A DNA stretch of 64,000 bases from Hymenopellis radicata (GCA_015501595.1 JADNRX010000180.1:43849-107848), one strand, 5' to 3'; positions 38,634 to 51,161 are shown, numbered from the stretch's first letter. Numbers and translations: made by a program. Notes: generated by a model not told the origin, from the sequence alone.

Positions 38634-41600
38634 ATGTCAAGCCCTTTAGCTGCCCTTAAAAATGAACTCCTGGATTTCAATCCTCCCTCTCTCGAGCGTG
38701 GTACTGACGAGGCGGCCCTCCCATCCCCCTCTTCCCCGCTCGAATTCTTTGACTACCACGTTTCCAACAACCTCATTTTAAAGCGCGTCAAACTCCTTCC
38801 CACCCTCGTAGACGATCTTGCGTTGCTAGTCACAAGCAAGTACAAAGATGCCCTTGACCGTATTCCGTTGGACCTCTTTGCATATGATGAATATTACTAT
38901 GCCTCTGCCGAAAATTCCGACGCGCGCGCAGTGCACTTCATCCGTGAAATTGGAATTAGCATGACATGCGCGCATATCGCGTCGTGTGTCCTAATCCATC
39001 CAGATGAACCACGTATCAAACCCGTTCTGCACTGGGGCGTGTCCCGTTCACTCGAGCCGCCCAGCGACAGTGAACAGGACATGGACAGGTTCCTCATCCA
39101 ACATCTCGCTTTACGTGTCGCCGACCACGTAGTAGGCACCCACGATAGCCATTCTCGCCCTTCATATCCCGCACCGTCTGCAGCCACCCAAACGAGGATG
39201 ACCGCACTTTACGAAAACTCACGGGTCTTGACCGTTGCGATGCTGTTTGATACCAGCGCACACCATCTGCTAGCAGATATGGAGGATCTCGCTGCCCAGG
39301 AAACCTTCTCATGGGAGCTCGCATCGGAGTGCACGGGGAAGCAGATCCCCGCGCCAGCGTCCATGAAGCATATCGATGCCCCAAAATACCCTTGGACAAT
39401 CCCAGCGGCGTCTCTTGCAAGCATTTCAGATGCCCTCGACTCATCCATGTTACGGAGGACTGACAGAAGAAATGCTTCCATTAGACGTGCACCCGAGCCC
39501 GGCCACGTCAAGCCTGTCGCACGAACAACGTCTGCGAAGGATGGGTATGTGCCTCGCGCAAAGGATTATGTTCAGAGAGTACGTTAACATGCATCCGAGA
39601 ATTCATATCTGATTGCTATTCAGGCTTGGGCAAATGCAGTCAAGCTTGACTCCTCGACTATGATATGGGATTGCGGCAATTTTCTCCGTATTGGGATTCG
39701 TCATCGCGAATCGCAGACTCTCTATCTGTCGGACTTGATTGACGTGCGTACTTGCACTGATCCTGCGTATGGTAAAATATGGTTAGGATTACATCTCGCC
39801 ATCGTGTCGGATGCCTTGGAACGTCTACCAATTTTAGAACGACAGCGCCATCTGCCAAGAGGCGTTAAGAGGACGTTCAACGACGACGGAGCTCCTGCGG
39901 CTCAGTCTGCAGAGAAAAGGAAGCAGGCAACGAAAAAGAGACGAATTACTGCAGAGAATGTACGTTACTTACTCGCACTGGACGGTTGGCTGCTTATTCG
40001 TGCTTCAGAGCGTACGCTCCCTTTTGTCCTCACATATCGCCGCGTTCTATTTTCAAACTAGCCAGTATGACTCGCCTGCACCTGCTCTCTTCTACCACGC
40101 CGACGACGAGATTCGCGACAGCTATTCTCCTTCAGAATACGTCATGATTGTCTTGGACTCGCGCCTTGGTACCGGGGGAACGGGTACGGTTTTCCGCGCT
40201 TGTATTGAACCCGATGCATCCTCTAGCAAACCCAAGTACTGCGCTCCCTTTGTTGTCAAGTTTGCGTACTCCTCCAAAGACGTTGTTCGCTTGCGCCATG
40301 AGTACGCTGTGTACCGGCACCTTGAGCGTAAAGGCGTTACGGTATCCCTCGATTACTGGGTTTTTATGAAGCTTTTGATCAAGATGACATGGCCGCTCTT
40401 ATTGTAGCGCACGCAGGCCGTCCTCTGGGAGAGCTGCTTGACGAAAACCATAAAATCTATCTCAAACCCTCAGAGATGTGAGTTTCCACCTTTCCCAGTG
40501 ACTAGTATTAATCCTCTCAATGAGTGAATCCTTGAAAGAAACACTCGACAAAATCCACGCCGCTGGGGCCGTTCATCGTGACATCCGTTCGTGGAACATG
40601 ATGGTAGACAGCTCGGGAGATATGTTCATCGCGGACTTTGACCGAGCCAGTTTCAATGGGTCTGAACACGACCTTGAAAAGGAAACACAGCGCTTTCAAG
40701 CCTTTGTCGCAGGGGAATATGTCGACGCGCGGCCTGTTGTTGGAGATGATGATTTGGCTTCGAGCTACTCCGACTACATCGAAGATACCGAAGAACTGAA
40801 ACAGGTTGGTTCAAATTACCGACACGCTGAATGGCACTACACTGACGGGTTGAATTTAGGGGGCTTCTGTGAGCTGGGGTGATCTCTTCACCAATATTCA
40901 CTGACTGAGGTTACAGGACGAAGAGATGACACGGTACTTCAAACGATATGTCGCTGTACATTGGGACACAAGAGATCCTCAATTTGCCCAGCTCGGTCAC
41001 CTAACCTCGCCCTTCGTGGTGGAAAACAGGCGGATACCGGATCTGCCTTCGGAACGAAAAGGCTCTCATAAAGCTGCTCCCCGTCGTCGAGGGAGGACGA
41101 AACGAAAACTGGCAGTAACCACGTCCGAATCAGCTTTACCTGCGACTACCGCTCGGCCGACTGCTCCTAAAGCTCACGAATGTGAATCCTTTGTTCGACT
41201 TGAACGGTGCGTTTCAGGGCACAGTCTTCTCTTCGAGGGGTACTTGCAGCAGCGCTCATCTAGTCGAGTGGGCATGGGTCAGAGATTTATAGTCAAAGTA
41301 GCTAGGGGCCCCGGGCAGTATGGCAAGGCCAAGCTCGAACATGAGTATCAGACGTACCAACGTCTTGCTGGACTGATGTCTGATGGTTTGCCTAGAATAT
41401 ATGGTTTCTACGAGACAGTCGACGGATTCGTACAGGCCGGAATATTGTTTATGGAGAAGGTCGGAAAACCGTCGTACACCATTGAATCTTCGGAGATCTC
41501 ACCGGATTTTCGGTGCGTTTCGGTTTCTCCGGTTTCTCCTTTATTAAAGAGACGTGCAGGCTGACGATAGAGAACTGGTTGCGCGATCTCCATGATGCGG

Positions 41601-41788
41601 GATGTGTCCATAATGACCTGGTAGACAACATCCTCGTAAATGACAGTCCGCCGTGGCGCTTCTGCGTTGTTTCCTGGAAGGCGGCCAAGTTCTTTTCCGA
41701 GGAGGACAGGCTTAAGGAAGAAGTGATAAAGCAAATGAAAGACGAGATGGATGGGCTGAGAAAGTTCTGCTTCGCAGGCAATGTTTGA
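38634..41788 (+). CDS. FunK1-like protein with kinase plus pseudokinase domain
   Basis: Large protein of the fungal FunK1-like kinase group (start 38634 or in-frame 38574). The N-terminal region has NNLILKRVKLLPTLVDDLA and RHRESQTLYLSDLID. Domain 1 has glycine loop GTGGTGTVFRA (near 40170), VVKFAY Lys, HRDIRSWNMM (HRD at 40574) and DFD at 40634, so it keeps all key residues. Domain 2 has RFIVKVA, HND at 41609, and SWK at 41672 where DFG is expected, so it lacks the metal-binding Asp. It ends at 41788. A missing G at 40341 (ACGG-TATCC) breaks GVTGIPRLLGFYE. It is convergent with its paralogue at 41933, with 144 bases between stops. Confidence 0.8.
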
Positions 41789-41932
41789 TAGCTTGAGTAC
41801 ATATTGGGTTGTCTTCGGTTATCACTTTACGATCCTCGCCGGCGTAGTTTACGTTCTCGCTGAACTAAGTCATACGCTTATTTATGGTGAACGGTATCAT
41901 AAGAAGCTAGCAAAGAAGTCTAGCGAACAACA

Positions 41933-44316
41933 CTACTTTCTTCTTGACTTCCGCTTCTTTATTCCAGATGGGAAACAAGTCTTCAGTCCGGCCAACTCAT
42001 CTTTTCTTTTCTCCATGACATCATCACTGTTTCTTTGCATATCGGTTTCGAAGTACTCCGCATGTTTCCAGCATACAACCCGGAACCGCCACTTGTCCGG
42101 CTGGCTATCATCAACGAGAATGTTAGCGTCTGTCAGGTAATTGTGGATAAATCCTGCAGCGTGAAGGTCGTTTAGCCACGCCTCCAATGCTGGCCTGTGG
42201 GGTCCTTTCAATGAAAGATGTAAAACAGAAACAGACAGATACGCACTGCAAGGTATCCGGAATGACAGAGGACTCAAACAAGCTCAACGGCTTGCCGAAC
42301 TTCTCCATAAACAATATGCCACCCTTCACTTCGGCGGTACTGTCGTAGTATAGCCCATAGACTTTGGGTATACTGTCGATCATTTTCGTAGCAAGTCGCT
42401 GATACATTTCGTACTCGAACTGGAGCATGCCGAGTCCGAATTGACCTGGGACTGCGGCAACTTTGGCAATGACTGACCCGCCCCGAATGGCCCGATTTAA
42501 GTGGTCTTGCTGAAAGTGACAAACAAAGAGAAGATTCTGTGTAGGCATGAGTTGCTGCAATCGAACAACGGAAGGACAATTCTGGGGTTTCGGTTTCTTG
42601 ATAGGCGGTACCGCCATCTGGTTTCTAACCACCCAAGGGGAAGTGAAGTGACGATGAATATGCGGAAATTTCGTCTGAGCCGTGCCAGGTTCTCCGTCAT
42701 CCCAATAAATAGCAAGATGGTCTTTGAAGTACTGCACCATTTCCTCCACCTGCATGGGCAAGCGTTAATCGTAGGAACAAGAGTTAAGGAGCAGGAGAAA
42801 CTCACAGATGCGCCCTAGAAGCGTGAAAAGTACACATCAACAACGCATACACACTGGGAAGGGCAGATAGAAGTCACTAACCTGTCGTAGTTCGTCGTCT
42901 TCGATGTACTCTGTGCTTGGCAGTAATGGGCCTTTGAGAGCGTCGATGTGATACGTCCGTGTGAAACGATCCGGCATGATGGATCCCGTGTCGCGCCTTC
43001 TCTGTATCATGTTTGCGCGCGCAATAACATCCTTTACGGCACTGTACATCGCACCGGCATGGACCGCATAAGGAGATATGACCTGACTCTGGTGGGTCAT
43101 CGTCTGAGAGAGGTAAAGTGTCTGATTTTCCCGATCTCGCATGGCTATGAGATCACGATTACCAGTACTCATGAATATGAATGTCGCGTCAGAAGCTACA
43201 CCCTTCGACCAAACCTACATTCTCCGTGAGTTACTTGGGGTTTACAGTGCGAATGAAACGTACAGATTGGATCGATCTTTCAGCTTTCTTGCGAAGAGGA
43301 TGACTGGTTCTGGTGATGGTAGGGTCTGCTTCTACGGCCATAGATTGAGCAGGCATGACATTTTCAGCTGTCGCAAGTACATCTTTCAGAATGTCGGAGT
43401 CCAGCCCAGTTCGTCGACCGGCAACGCTTTGCACTCCTCGATGGGTGCAGAAGTCGGAACCACAGCCATATCGCGTACCACAACTTCGCCAGTGAAACCT
43501 TCCCTCGTCGGGGAGCGTCTGTATGGCGTCGAAAAGATCATCTTGGTCCGATGAAAGGCCCGGCGCCTTGTATGGGTCACCAACAGGGTGAACAGAGAGG
43601 ACGACGAAAGGACTGAGATTCTGGTGAATAACGTTGCGAAGTTCCTTCGCCTCAGATTGAGGGACACCGGGCAGACCTGGATGAATGTAGGCGTAGCCAT
43701 CACCAACTGCCCTGCACAATCCATGCATCTCTCGACTTTTCCACAAGAGGAACGACTGCAAGAGTATGTTCTTCGTCGGATGGTACAGTGCACCAACAAT
43801 GCGCGCCACTAGCGATTCAAACTTTGCATAGGCATTATGAATGTCGGCGGGTGTTTTAACAGAGGTCGCGATATTAACGGCCGCTGCATACGCTGACGGT
43901 TTATGTCCCGAAAAAGTGTCATGGGGGAGTGCAGCAACATGCTCAGATAAAGGGTCCAATCGCTCAGCAGCTATGTCTGCAAGCGCTTTTGCGAGACCAG
44001 GGCAGTGCACGACTCGTTTCAACAGGAGATCATGGGCCATATGCATCTCGAAGTCGGAAGGCAGCGATACTGGTGGCCATTCGGTATCATTTGTGAGACC
44101 GGGGGCTGGGTGAGACTTGCGTTTGGTACGGTGCACATCGGTCAAAGGAGGTGCGGTGACCATGGAAACTGTATCGGTCGAAGCCTCCAAGGATAGCTCT
44201 GGTATTGACCACTGAAAGATTTCCTCGATAAGTTGACGGATCCCGATGTGCTGGTCTGAAAATGGGGAGGAGTCGGAAGGCCCTGCTGAGGTAGGGGTTT
44301 TAACGCAAATTGCTAG
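41933..44316 (-). CDS. FunK1-like pseudokinase paralogue lacking the first kinase domain
   Basis: Homologous along its length to the gene at 38634: LLLKRVVHCPGLAKALADIA matches LILKRVKLLPTLVDDLA, and RDRENQTLYLSQTM matches RHRESQTLYLSDLI. Then, after about 60 residues, it jumps to TEYIEDDELRQ, which corresponds to the junction after domain 1 of the partner. The whole active kinase domain is absent. The remaining domain keeps SVIAKVA and FEYEMYQRLA but reads IHNYL (catalytic Asp to Tyr, near 42140) and VVCWKHA at DFG (near 42075). Stop at 41933. The 5' end is unsure: the frame opens near 44316 and may take an upstream exon at 44330-44600. One apparent intron near 43220-43250 is only about 31 bases and needs checking. 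Confidence 0.75.
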
Positions 44317-45955
44317 TCACGGAAGCCAGACACACCTTCCTGCTGGTGGGCAGATGCCATAGTGAAGAAAGGCGGACGTAGTAACGTCACAGATCCTAAT
44401 GCTGAGAGTACGCTGAGTCGAGGGTAGTGGGGCTGCAACGCCAATGAAGGGAAAGGAATGATGAGACAGGATGTCGAAAAGGGATGCTATTTGAAGATAG
44501 GACGCTTGGGGAAGCCGCGACAGCGTTTGTTTAATTTCCCAAAAGCGCTGAGGGTTATCACACGGCCTCCCATGTTCTGAACGTAGCCAGTCAGTTGACA
44601 CCGGACAATTAGCACAATAGCAGACATCGATGGGGATAGATAGGTATAAAGCCCGTCACATTGTATTCACAGCATCGCGCATTGATCCTTGCCTTCACAT
44701 ACCGCAAAGCATTATGCGTTGAAATAGTGCGGTTGCGGGAACTAGCTTAGTTTGCCTGGGGTATCTAAAACTCTTTAGAAGAGGAGATCAAGACTTTCAA
44801 GCCCTAAAGACGCTCACAACCGAATGGGATCTGTGGACCCACAAGCGCCGCTTTTGGTATGTGGGTTCCGAGACCCGTTCACGCTACCGCATCAATCAGA
44901 GAAACCTGACAATGTCCCGGAGGGCTGTCAAACCTTGCGAGATGTGTGATGGTCGCCAGAGAACAACAATAATGTTCGCCAAACATTGTTCAAGTCCTTC
45001 CAAATGAGATCAGTGGCTTGGACTTCCTTCCATACGCGGTAAGAGAGAGTTCAGCCGAACAATAGTGACTTACAAGAGTACAATGCCAGGTCGAAGGTAT
45101 ACTGAGAAATCAGAAGGAAGATCAACAAAGGGGGGAGGACACGGTGTGAAACAGACCTTATGGCAGTAAGTAGTAATGGGGTTTGAATCTCGTCAATCTC
45201 CAGCATGTGCCATGCTGAGCGGCGGCAACATCAGCTAGGCCATCTTCCAGAACAGGATGATGCAGCCCGGAAAGCGAGTGACTGCAAAAGGCTCTATTGC
45301 GCATGTACGAGTGCTCGACTAACAAGAGGCGCAGCTGGATGATCCGCCTTCACAAACCTTTGGAGCACCGACAATGTATACAACTATCGTAAGATTAGTT
45401 ATAGTTGCAACAACAACAGTTGGCACTGATGGGCCCAATAACTGAACTCAGCAAGACCAGCCCGCCCTAGCACTGCCACTACTCCGCGCGCGCATTTCTA
45501 AAGCTGGACATCTCCCGCCGCTTCTGTAGAACGTGCGATGCAACGCACCACGCAGAGTCCCCTTGTTAACGGATGCCTCAGCGGTGAATGTAAACACCCT
45601 ACTTACATGTGTTTCCCTGCCACCTTGCACTTCTCCCGGTCAGCAAACCTCCTCCTCAACGAGTGATACTTAGACTAAACCTTCGCACGCAGCGGCCAGC
45701 TCTAAGTCGAAGCGGCGGGTTGATGCACCATGTTAGAGCTCACTCCGGCATCGCGTTCCTGGAGCAGGAGTGGCACGGTGCTGCCCATTTCAGTTATTGA
45801 ACTTGAACTTTGCCACCTATAGTTTTTATGAGCCCATTTCGTCAAGTTTCACGCCGATTTTAGTTATTGGGACCAATTTCAGTTATTCTACAATAACTAA
45901 TCATACGAGAGTTGTCGTGCCTCACTTGAAGCACAAAAAGCAATTATAGATTTCA
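44317..45955. other. Long intergenic region
   Basis: About 1.6 kb. The left part (44317-44600) may hold a 5' exon of the pseudokinase gene on the minus strand. The rest has no supported gene. The right end holds a small AT-rich repeat (see 45786-45895) and the 3' end of BioDA. Confidence 0.35.
45786..45895. repeat. Three spaced copies of TTT(C/T)AGTTATT
   Basis: TTTCAGTTATT at about 45788, TTTTAGTTATT at about 45859 and TTTCAGTTATT at about 45882, followed by ACAATAACT, which is partly the reverse complement. Lies just beyond the BioDA stop. Confidence 0.5.
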
Positions 45956-48557
45956 TTATTTACTAGGTTGAAGTGTCAACCATATTTTGTCTTCCAAAGA
46001 CCGAAGGACAGTGGCAGATGTGTTGAGACTGGTTATAAAGTATGCCACATTTCCCAAGGTCCGAAAATGCACACCAAATGGCTGTCCTCCTGGAGCAGCG
46101 GAAAGTTCCGTACCCTCGACTTCAGCAAGTCCTATAGGCTGAAAGACGGCCTCGGCGGATTGGGATACATAACCTACGCAATCCAGTCAGTTTAGGCAGT
46201 GATAGCTCGGAAAGTAAGAGCGAGCTTACCAGCATTATCATCTTTGAGTTTTATTGCAAGGACAGTGCCCAGCGTCATGACCTCCTCTACAACTGGGAGA
46301 TGCGACAGTACATCCACGAAACGAGGATCCCAGAAGCTCCAAACACTGTTGCTCGAACCGTCACTCCATTGCATTTTGGCCGCCGCCCACAGTTCGCTGC
46401 TTGACAAACCATCGAGAAGTTTGAAAGTCTCGTTTGCGACCTCGCATCCAACAGCGTGGGCCGTATACGAATGCCCATGGAGAAGCGCGTCGGCTTTTGT
46501 GTCGCTAAGAAACGCTTCATAGATAGAGTTCGAGGCTAGGGTAACTGCGAGGGGGACTAAACCTCCAGTGAGGATTTTGGCATTAACAGAGATGTCGGGA
46601 GTGACCCCCAGAATGGAAGTGGTACTCTCCATTCCGATCCTGTAGAGCCCGACAAAAACCTCGTCGAAAATAACGGGCATCCCAGACCAAGATGATCGGT
46701 CGGTGGTCGCTTCCATTTCCCGCACGACGTCGACTAGGACGCGCTGGAACAGAGGATCGATGAACATCATGCCACCTGCGCCTAATATCAGAGGTTCCAA
46801 CACCAGTGCACCAAGGCTGGTACCCTTTGATCGCAGCATTTCCAGCGTCTTTTCAATGTGCGATCTGTAAACCATAGCTAATCGGCTAGTTAACCGCGCT
46901 GGCACATCGTAAGCCCAGGAGAGAACCTCCCCTTCCAGTTGGTCCCTCGGTATATTTCCCGATTGTATCGAAGGAGGAACGGTAATGACCACTTTGCCCT
47001 GCTTGATGCCCACAGTCGGCGAATCCAGCCAGTACCCCTTAGCATGATGCCACTCGCAAGTATAAACCCTTCTTCGCAAGCGTTCATAGCGCCAATGGTA
47101 TCGCCATGATAGCTTCCCTTCAAGCCTAGAATACCAACGTTCTTCTTCTCCGTCGGATTGAGAGCATCTCCTTGCCGAGTAGTATAAGCCCGTAAAGCCA
47201 TTTTCAGAGCAACCTCCATCGCCGTTGAACCATCATCGGAGAAAAAAGCGCGGGATGCCCACCCTTTACCCGGACCGTCTTTCACCAAGCGCTCAGCAAG
47301 GTGTAGAGCAGGTAAATGAGAGGCGCGAGGGAACATGACATGCCCATACCGTCCACTAGCTCGTGCTGCTGCTAGAGTCAATGAAGGATGGGCATGTCCG
47401 AAGGCCTGGGTCCACCAGGAAGCAGATCCGTCAAACTGAGGTTGCAAGACGGAAGATTGGGGCGTGTCTTGTGGACGATACACGGTGAAGAAATCAGAAT
47501 GAGCACTGTCGATGACATTGACATCCGACTCTTTGCGGAAATGAGCATGTTGCACAAACGGCCACCAGAATGTGTCGAGGGAACGCCTGGGCATGGATTC
47601 CAGCTCGCTCAGACGAGAAGTGTGGCGGGCATCTAAATGGTTGACGGTTTCCATGATGTCACCGCTGGACTGCACAAGACTGTCATAGTAATTTTTCGGT
47701 GGAAGCCTGATTCTCCTGGGGATCTGGAAGGATTGCGGGTGGTGCATCAACAGTCGATACATGTACCCCACGGTCGGCAAAGTAACGCCTAAGATACTCC
47801 CAGTTGCGGTAGTACTCGTCGCGGAATAGAAGAATGGCGTCTACGATATATCCACGAAGTAGAAGAGATTCGTATGCGGATATGGTCGATGAGATGCCAC
47901 CAAGCTTGGAATCACCGACAAGTACAGTGGGCAGAAACAAAGGCCGATAACAATCCAGTTGAGTCGTTCCAGATAGAGTAGGGCTATGAACACCTATGGA
48001 AGGTCAGATCGGGGTTGGACGCGAAGGACAGACATGAATGCTCACTGTCCAAGATTTAAATCTTACCTCCGGCTGTCTCGACATACATATGGGAAGCGCC
48101 GGCGGCCATGGCAGCGCATTTCCGAATGTGATGTGCGATAGAATTGACGACCGTGGCATCCGTAGGAATCTTATGGGCTAGTCAATTGTAAGCCCCGCAA
48201 CATACGGATGCTTCAATACCAGGCTTTCGTCGTCTCCAGCGGCTAATCTAGCAGCCAAGTGTGGGCTCACTGGCTCCTGATATTGATAGAGGCATTCCGT
48301 ATGGACACGCTGCTTGTGTTGTCCGGCATATCGTTGAATGTGTCTGTCCAAGATTTAGTAATAAAGTCATGAGATATAACACAAACGTACTCTGTATCTG
48401 CACTTCCTGGTGGTCCTGTACTAACAGGCTTGAGATAAAAGGCCTCACCCAAGCCCGCGGACGCTCGAACCAAGGCGGAGGTCAAGATGGTCTTGCCAAC
48501 ATCTGTATTAGCGCCAAACACTTGATGTACGCGTAATTTTTTGAATAAAAGCGACAT
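45956..48557 (-). CDS. bioDA: Bifunctional dethiobiotin synthetase / DAPA aminotransferase
   Basis: Fused BioD-BioA enzyme doing the two middle steps of biotin synthesis. The N-terminal BioD half from ATG 48557 has VFGANTDVGKTILTSALVRA (P-loop) and YLKPVSTGPPG; it continues HIQRYAGQHKQRVHTE, EPVSPHLAARLA, VETAGG and VLVGDSKLGGISSTISAYES. The BioA half has TFWWPFVQHA, SWWTQAFGHAHPSL, YGHVMFPRASHLPA, VIFDEVFVGLYRIG, PLP Lys in NAKILTGGLVPLAVTLAS and LLHGHSYTAHAVGC. A last exon (PFGVHFRTLGNVAYFITSLN) ends at 45956. The frame slips at three places, each explained by one missing base: the exon end near 48220, the A run at 47692-47696, and CCC at 47067-47069 (ACEEG/VYTCEW). Function is clear; the frame as given is broken. 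Confidence 0.88.
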
Positions 48558-48667
48558 GGGACGCTGTGGAACGCGCCCCCAAAGATTTTGAAATGACAGC
48601 ACGAAGTCAAAGCAGAGATGTCTTCGGGTGATCGTTCCGAAAGGCCGAACGACAGCAGCCAATCACG
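48558..48667. promoter_or_regulatory. Divergent promoter of bioDA and LYS4
   Basis: Only 142 bases separate the start codons of bioDA (48557) and LYS4 (48700), so both promoters must share this stretch. Confidence 0.5.
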
Positions 48668-48700
48668 ATGACTCGTATTTACTTGCCATTTTCCCGCTGA
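48668..48700 (+). promoter_or_regulatory. Upstream ORF of LYS4, stop overlapping the start
   Basis: ATG at 48668 opens a ten-codon frame whose TGA (48698-48700) shares its A with the LYS4 start codon (TGATG). This arrangement allows termination-reinitiation. Whether it is in the transcript is not shown. Confidence 0.5.
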
Positions 48701-50933
48701 TGCAGAAACTGTGTCGAGTCGGCGCACCGACATGGCGACGAGGGCGTCGGGCATTCGCGACGGTCACTGGCAGCCTTCCTCGCCAACCGCAGACAGTGAT
48801 TGAGAAGGTCGTCCAGAAGTATGCAGTCGATTTTCCCGAAGGACAGGCAGTCAAGGCGGGCGACTACGTTATGATACGCCCAGAGCACGTTATGACCCAC
48901 GACAACACGGGACCGGTCATCAGCAAGTGCGCATTCGTGTTGAGGCGAAACGACAAAGTGCTAACTGGTTTTGTAATAGATTCAAGTCTATTGGCGCAAG
49001 CAAGATACACAACACATCTCAGCCAGTCTTCACGCTCGACCACGATGTCCAGAACAAATCCACCAAGAATCTCGCAAAGTACGCGTCCATTGAGGCCTTT
49101 GCGCGCCGTCATAGCCTCGACTTTTACCCTTCAGGTCGCGGTATCGGCCACCAGGTCCTAGTCGAAGAAGGATACGCGTTCCCTCACACCCTTACCGTCG
49201 CTAGCGACAGCCACAGTAACATGTACGGCGGTGTCGGATGCGTCGGCACTCCCATCGTGCGTACTGACGCTGCCGCTCTCTGGGCAACAGGCAAGACATG
49301 GTGGCAGGTTCCCCGGATGGTCAAGGTCGAGCTGCGCGGAAAGCTGGCCAGCGGCGTAACAGGCAAAGACGTGATTGTCGCGCTTTGCGGGTCGTTCAAC
49401 CAGGATCAGGTTTTAAATGCTGCCATTGAGTTCACAGGCGATGGATAGCGGCATTATCAATCGACGACCGTCTTACCATCGCGAATATGACGACGGAATG
49501 GGGCGCTCTTGCCGGTGTGTTCCCAGTTGACGAACGGACGCTGGCGTACTACGACAAAGCGGTGAAGGCTATGGAATTACGCACGTTCTCATCCCCGTCC
49601 AACTTTATACCTCCTCCGCCAGAACACCCCCGCATAAATCGTCATCGCGTCCATGAGCTCCGCCAGTCCAATCTGCAGTCAGATCCGGATGCCGAATATT
49701 CATCTCATCTTATCTTTGACCTCTCCTCCCTCGTGCCTCACGTATCTGGTCCTAATAGTGTCAAAGTCTCAACGCCGCTTCCCGTACTTGAGGAGGCGCG
49801 CATTGCCATTCATAAGGCGTACCTCGTCAGCTGTACAAATTCTCGCGTCTCCGACCTTGCTGCCGCCGCGGCCGTCTTGAAAGGCCGCAAGGTCGCGCCG
49901 GGTGTCGAATTTTATGTTGCAGCCGCTAGCTCCGTCGTTCAGCAAGAATCAGAGCGCTTAGGCGATTGGGAAACACTGGTTTTATCGGGCGCCAAGGTCC
50001 TGCCTGCGGGTTGTGGTCCTTGTATCGGGTTGGGAACTGGCCTCCTTGAGGAGGGTCAAACTGGTATCAGCGCCACCAACCGCAATTACAAGGGCCGGAT
50101 GGGCCATCCGAAAGCCCAAGCATACCTTGCATCACCCGCTGTCGTCGCCGCGAGTGCTATCAAAGGTTATATTTGCAGTCCAGATTCTCTGAACGCCGAG
50201 TCTCTACCAAAGACGAACACTCCAATCTTCTCCATCTCCGATGTCCCTCCGCAAGCGCAAGCCCAGACAACAGGAAGTAATCCCATTCTTTCAGGCTTCC
50301 CTACAACATTCTCCGGACCACTGCTCTTCGCGCCCCAGGATAACCTCAACACTGATGGTATATATCCTGGGAAATACACCTACCAAGACGACATCACTCT
50401 CGAACGTCAAGCCGAAGTCGTTATGGAGAACTACGACCCGGGTTTGCCCCTCTTGTCGCCTCTATCCGCGACAAAGACGTGACCGCTGTGATTGAAGACA
50501 CCAAACGGGGCGTCATCCTCGTGTCGGGGTACAACTTTGGAACAGGCTCTTCCCGTGAACAGGCTGCCACCGCGCTGAAAGCGGCCGGCGTGCCGTGGTG
50601 ATCGCTGGTTCTTTCGGTGATATTTTTAAGAGGAATGCTATCAACAATGGTCTGGTGTGTATCGAGAGCCCAGAGCTCGTCAGGGACCTAACAGACCGAT
50701 ACGCGAAGGACGGAAAGCGAGGAGCCGGTGGGAAGCAAGGCGAGCTCACGGTGGACAAGGGCTTGGATGTTGTAATCAACATGGTCAATGGCGAACTCCT
50801 AGTATCCCAGGCTGGTACAACCGAGATGTACCGCGTGAGGCCAATCGGGGCAAGCGTCCAGGAACTCTGGTTATGCGGTGGGTTGGAAGGATATATCCTC
50901 AAAGAGATCTCATCGGAGCAGCCTCATGCATGA
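48700..50933 (+). CDS. LYS4: Mitochondrial homoaconitase (lysine biosynthesis)
   Basis: Fe-S hydro-lyase converting homocitrate to homoisocitrate in the alpha-aminoadipate pathway. Start ATG 48700 gives a mitochondrial presequence ([20 protein letters not shown]). After one intron (about 48930-48983) come [38 protein letters not shown], cluster Cys in [10 protein letters not shown] and [24 protein letters not shown], and the swivel domain with [19 protein letters not shown]. Three frame slips: GGA-TAG at 49445, the T run at 50443-50445 and CCG-TGG at 50595. In each, one added base restores conserved sequence, so the gene is likely intact in the organism. About 740 residues. Confidence 0.92.
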
Positions 50934-51161
50934 TCGTACACACAATATTCATGTGGAAAAGTATATAGGCCATATACCTAGAGCAAAGTAATGAACATTG
51001 AACCATCGTGTTGTATTAGTTAGTAAATCAACAAACGGACAGAAACAGAAATTGTGTGGCATATGTACAGATGCAAGGAGATGAGCATGAAGATTAGTAA
51101 AGTACAACAGTCCGCAGGTCAGTGACCAACGGTGCGAAAAAAGTATGAGATGCGCAAGTTT

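Noticed and set aside
40009..41788. Splitting the kinase gene into two genes at about 40860
   Set aside because: The paralogue on the other strand joins TEYIEDDELRQ to VEEMVQYF across the same intron, so the two parts belong to one protein.
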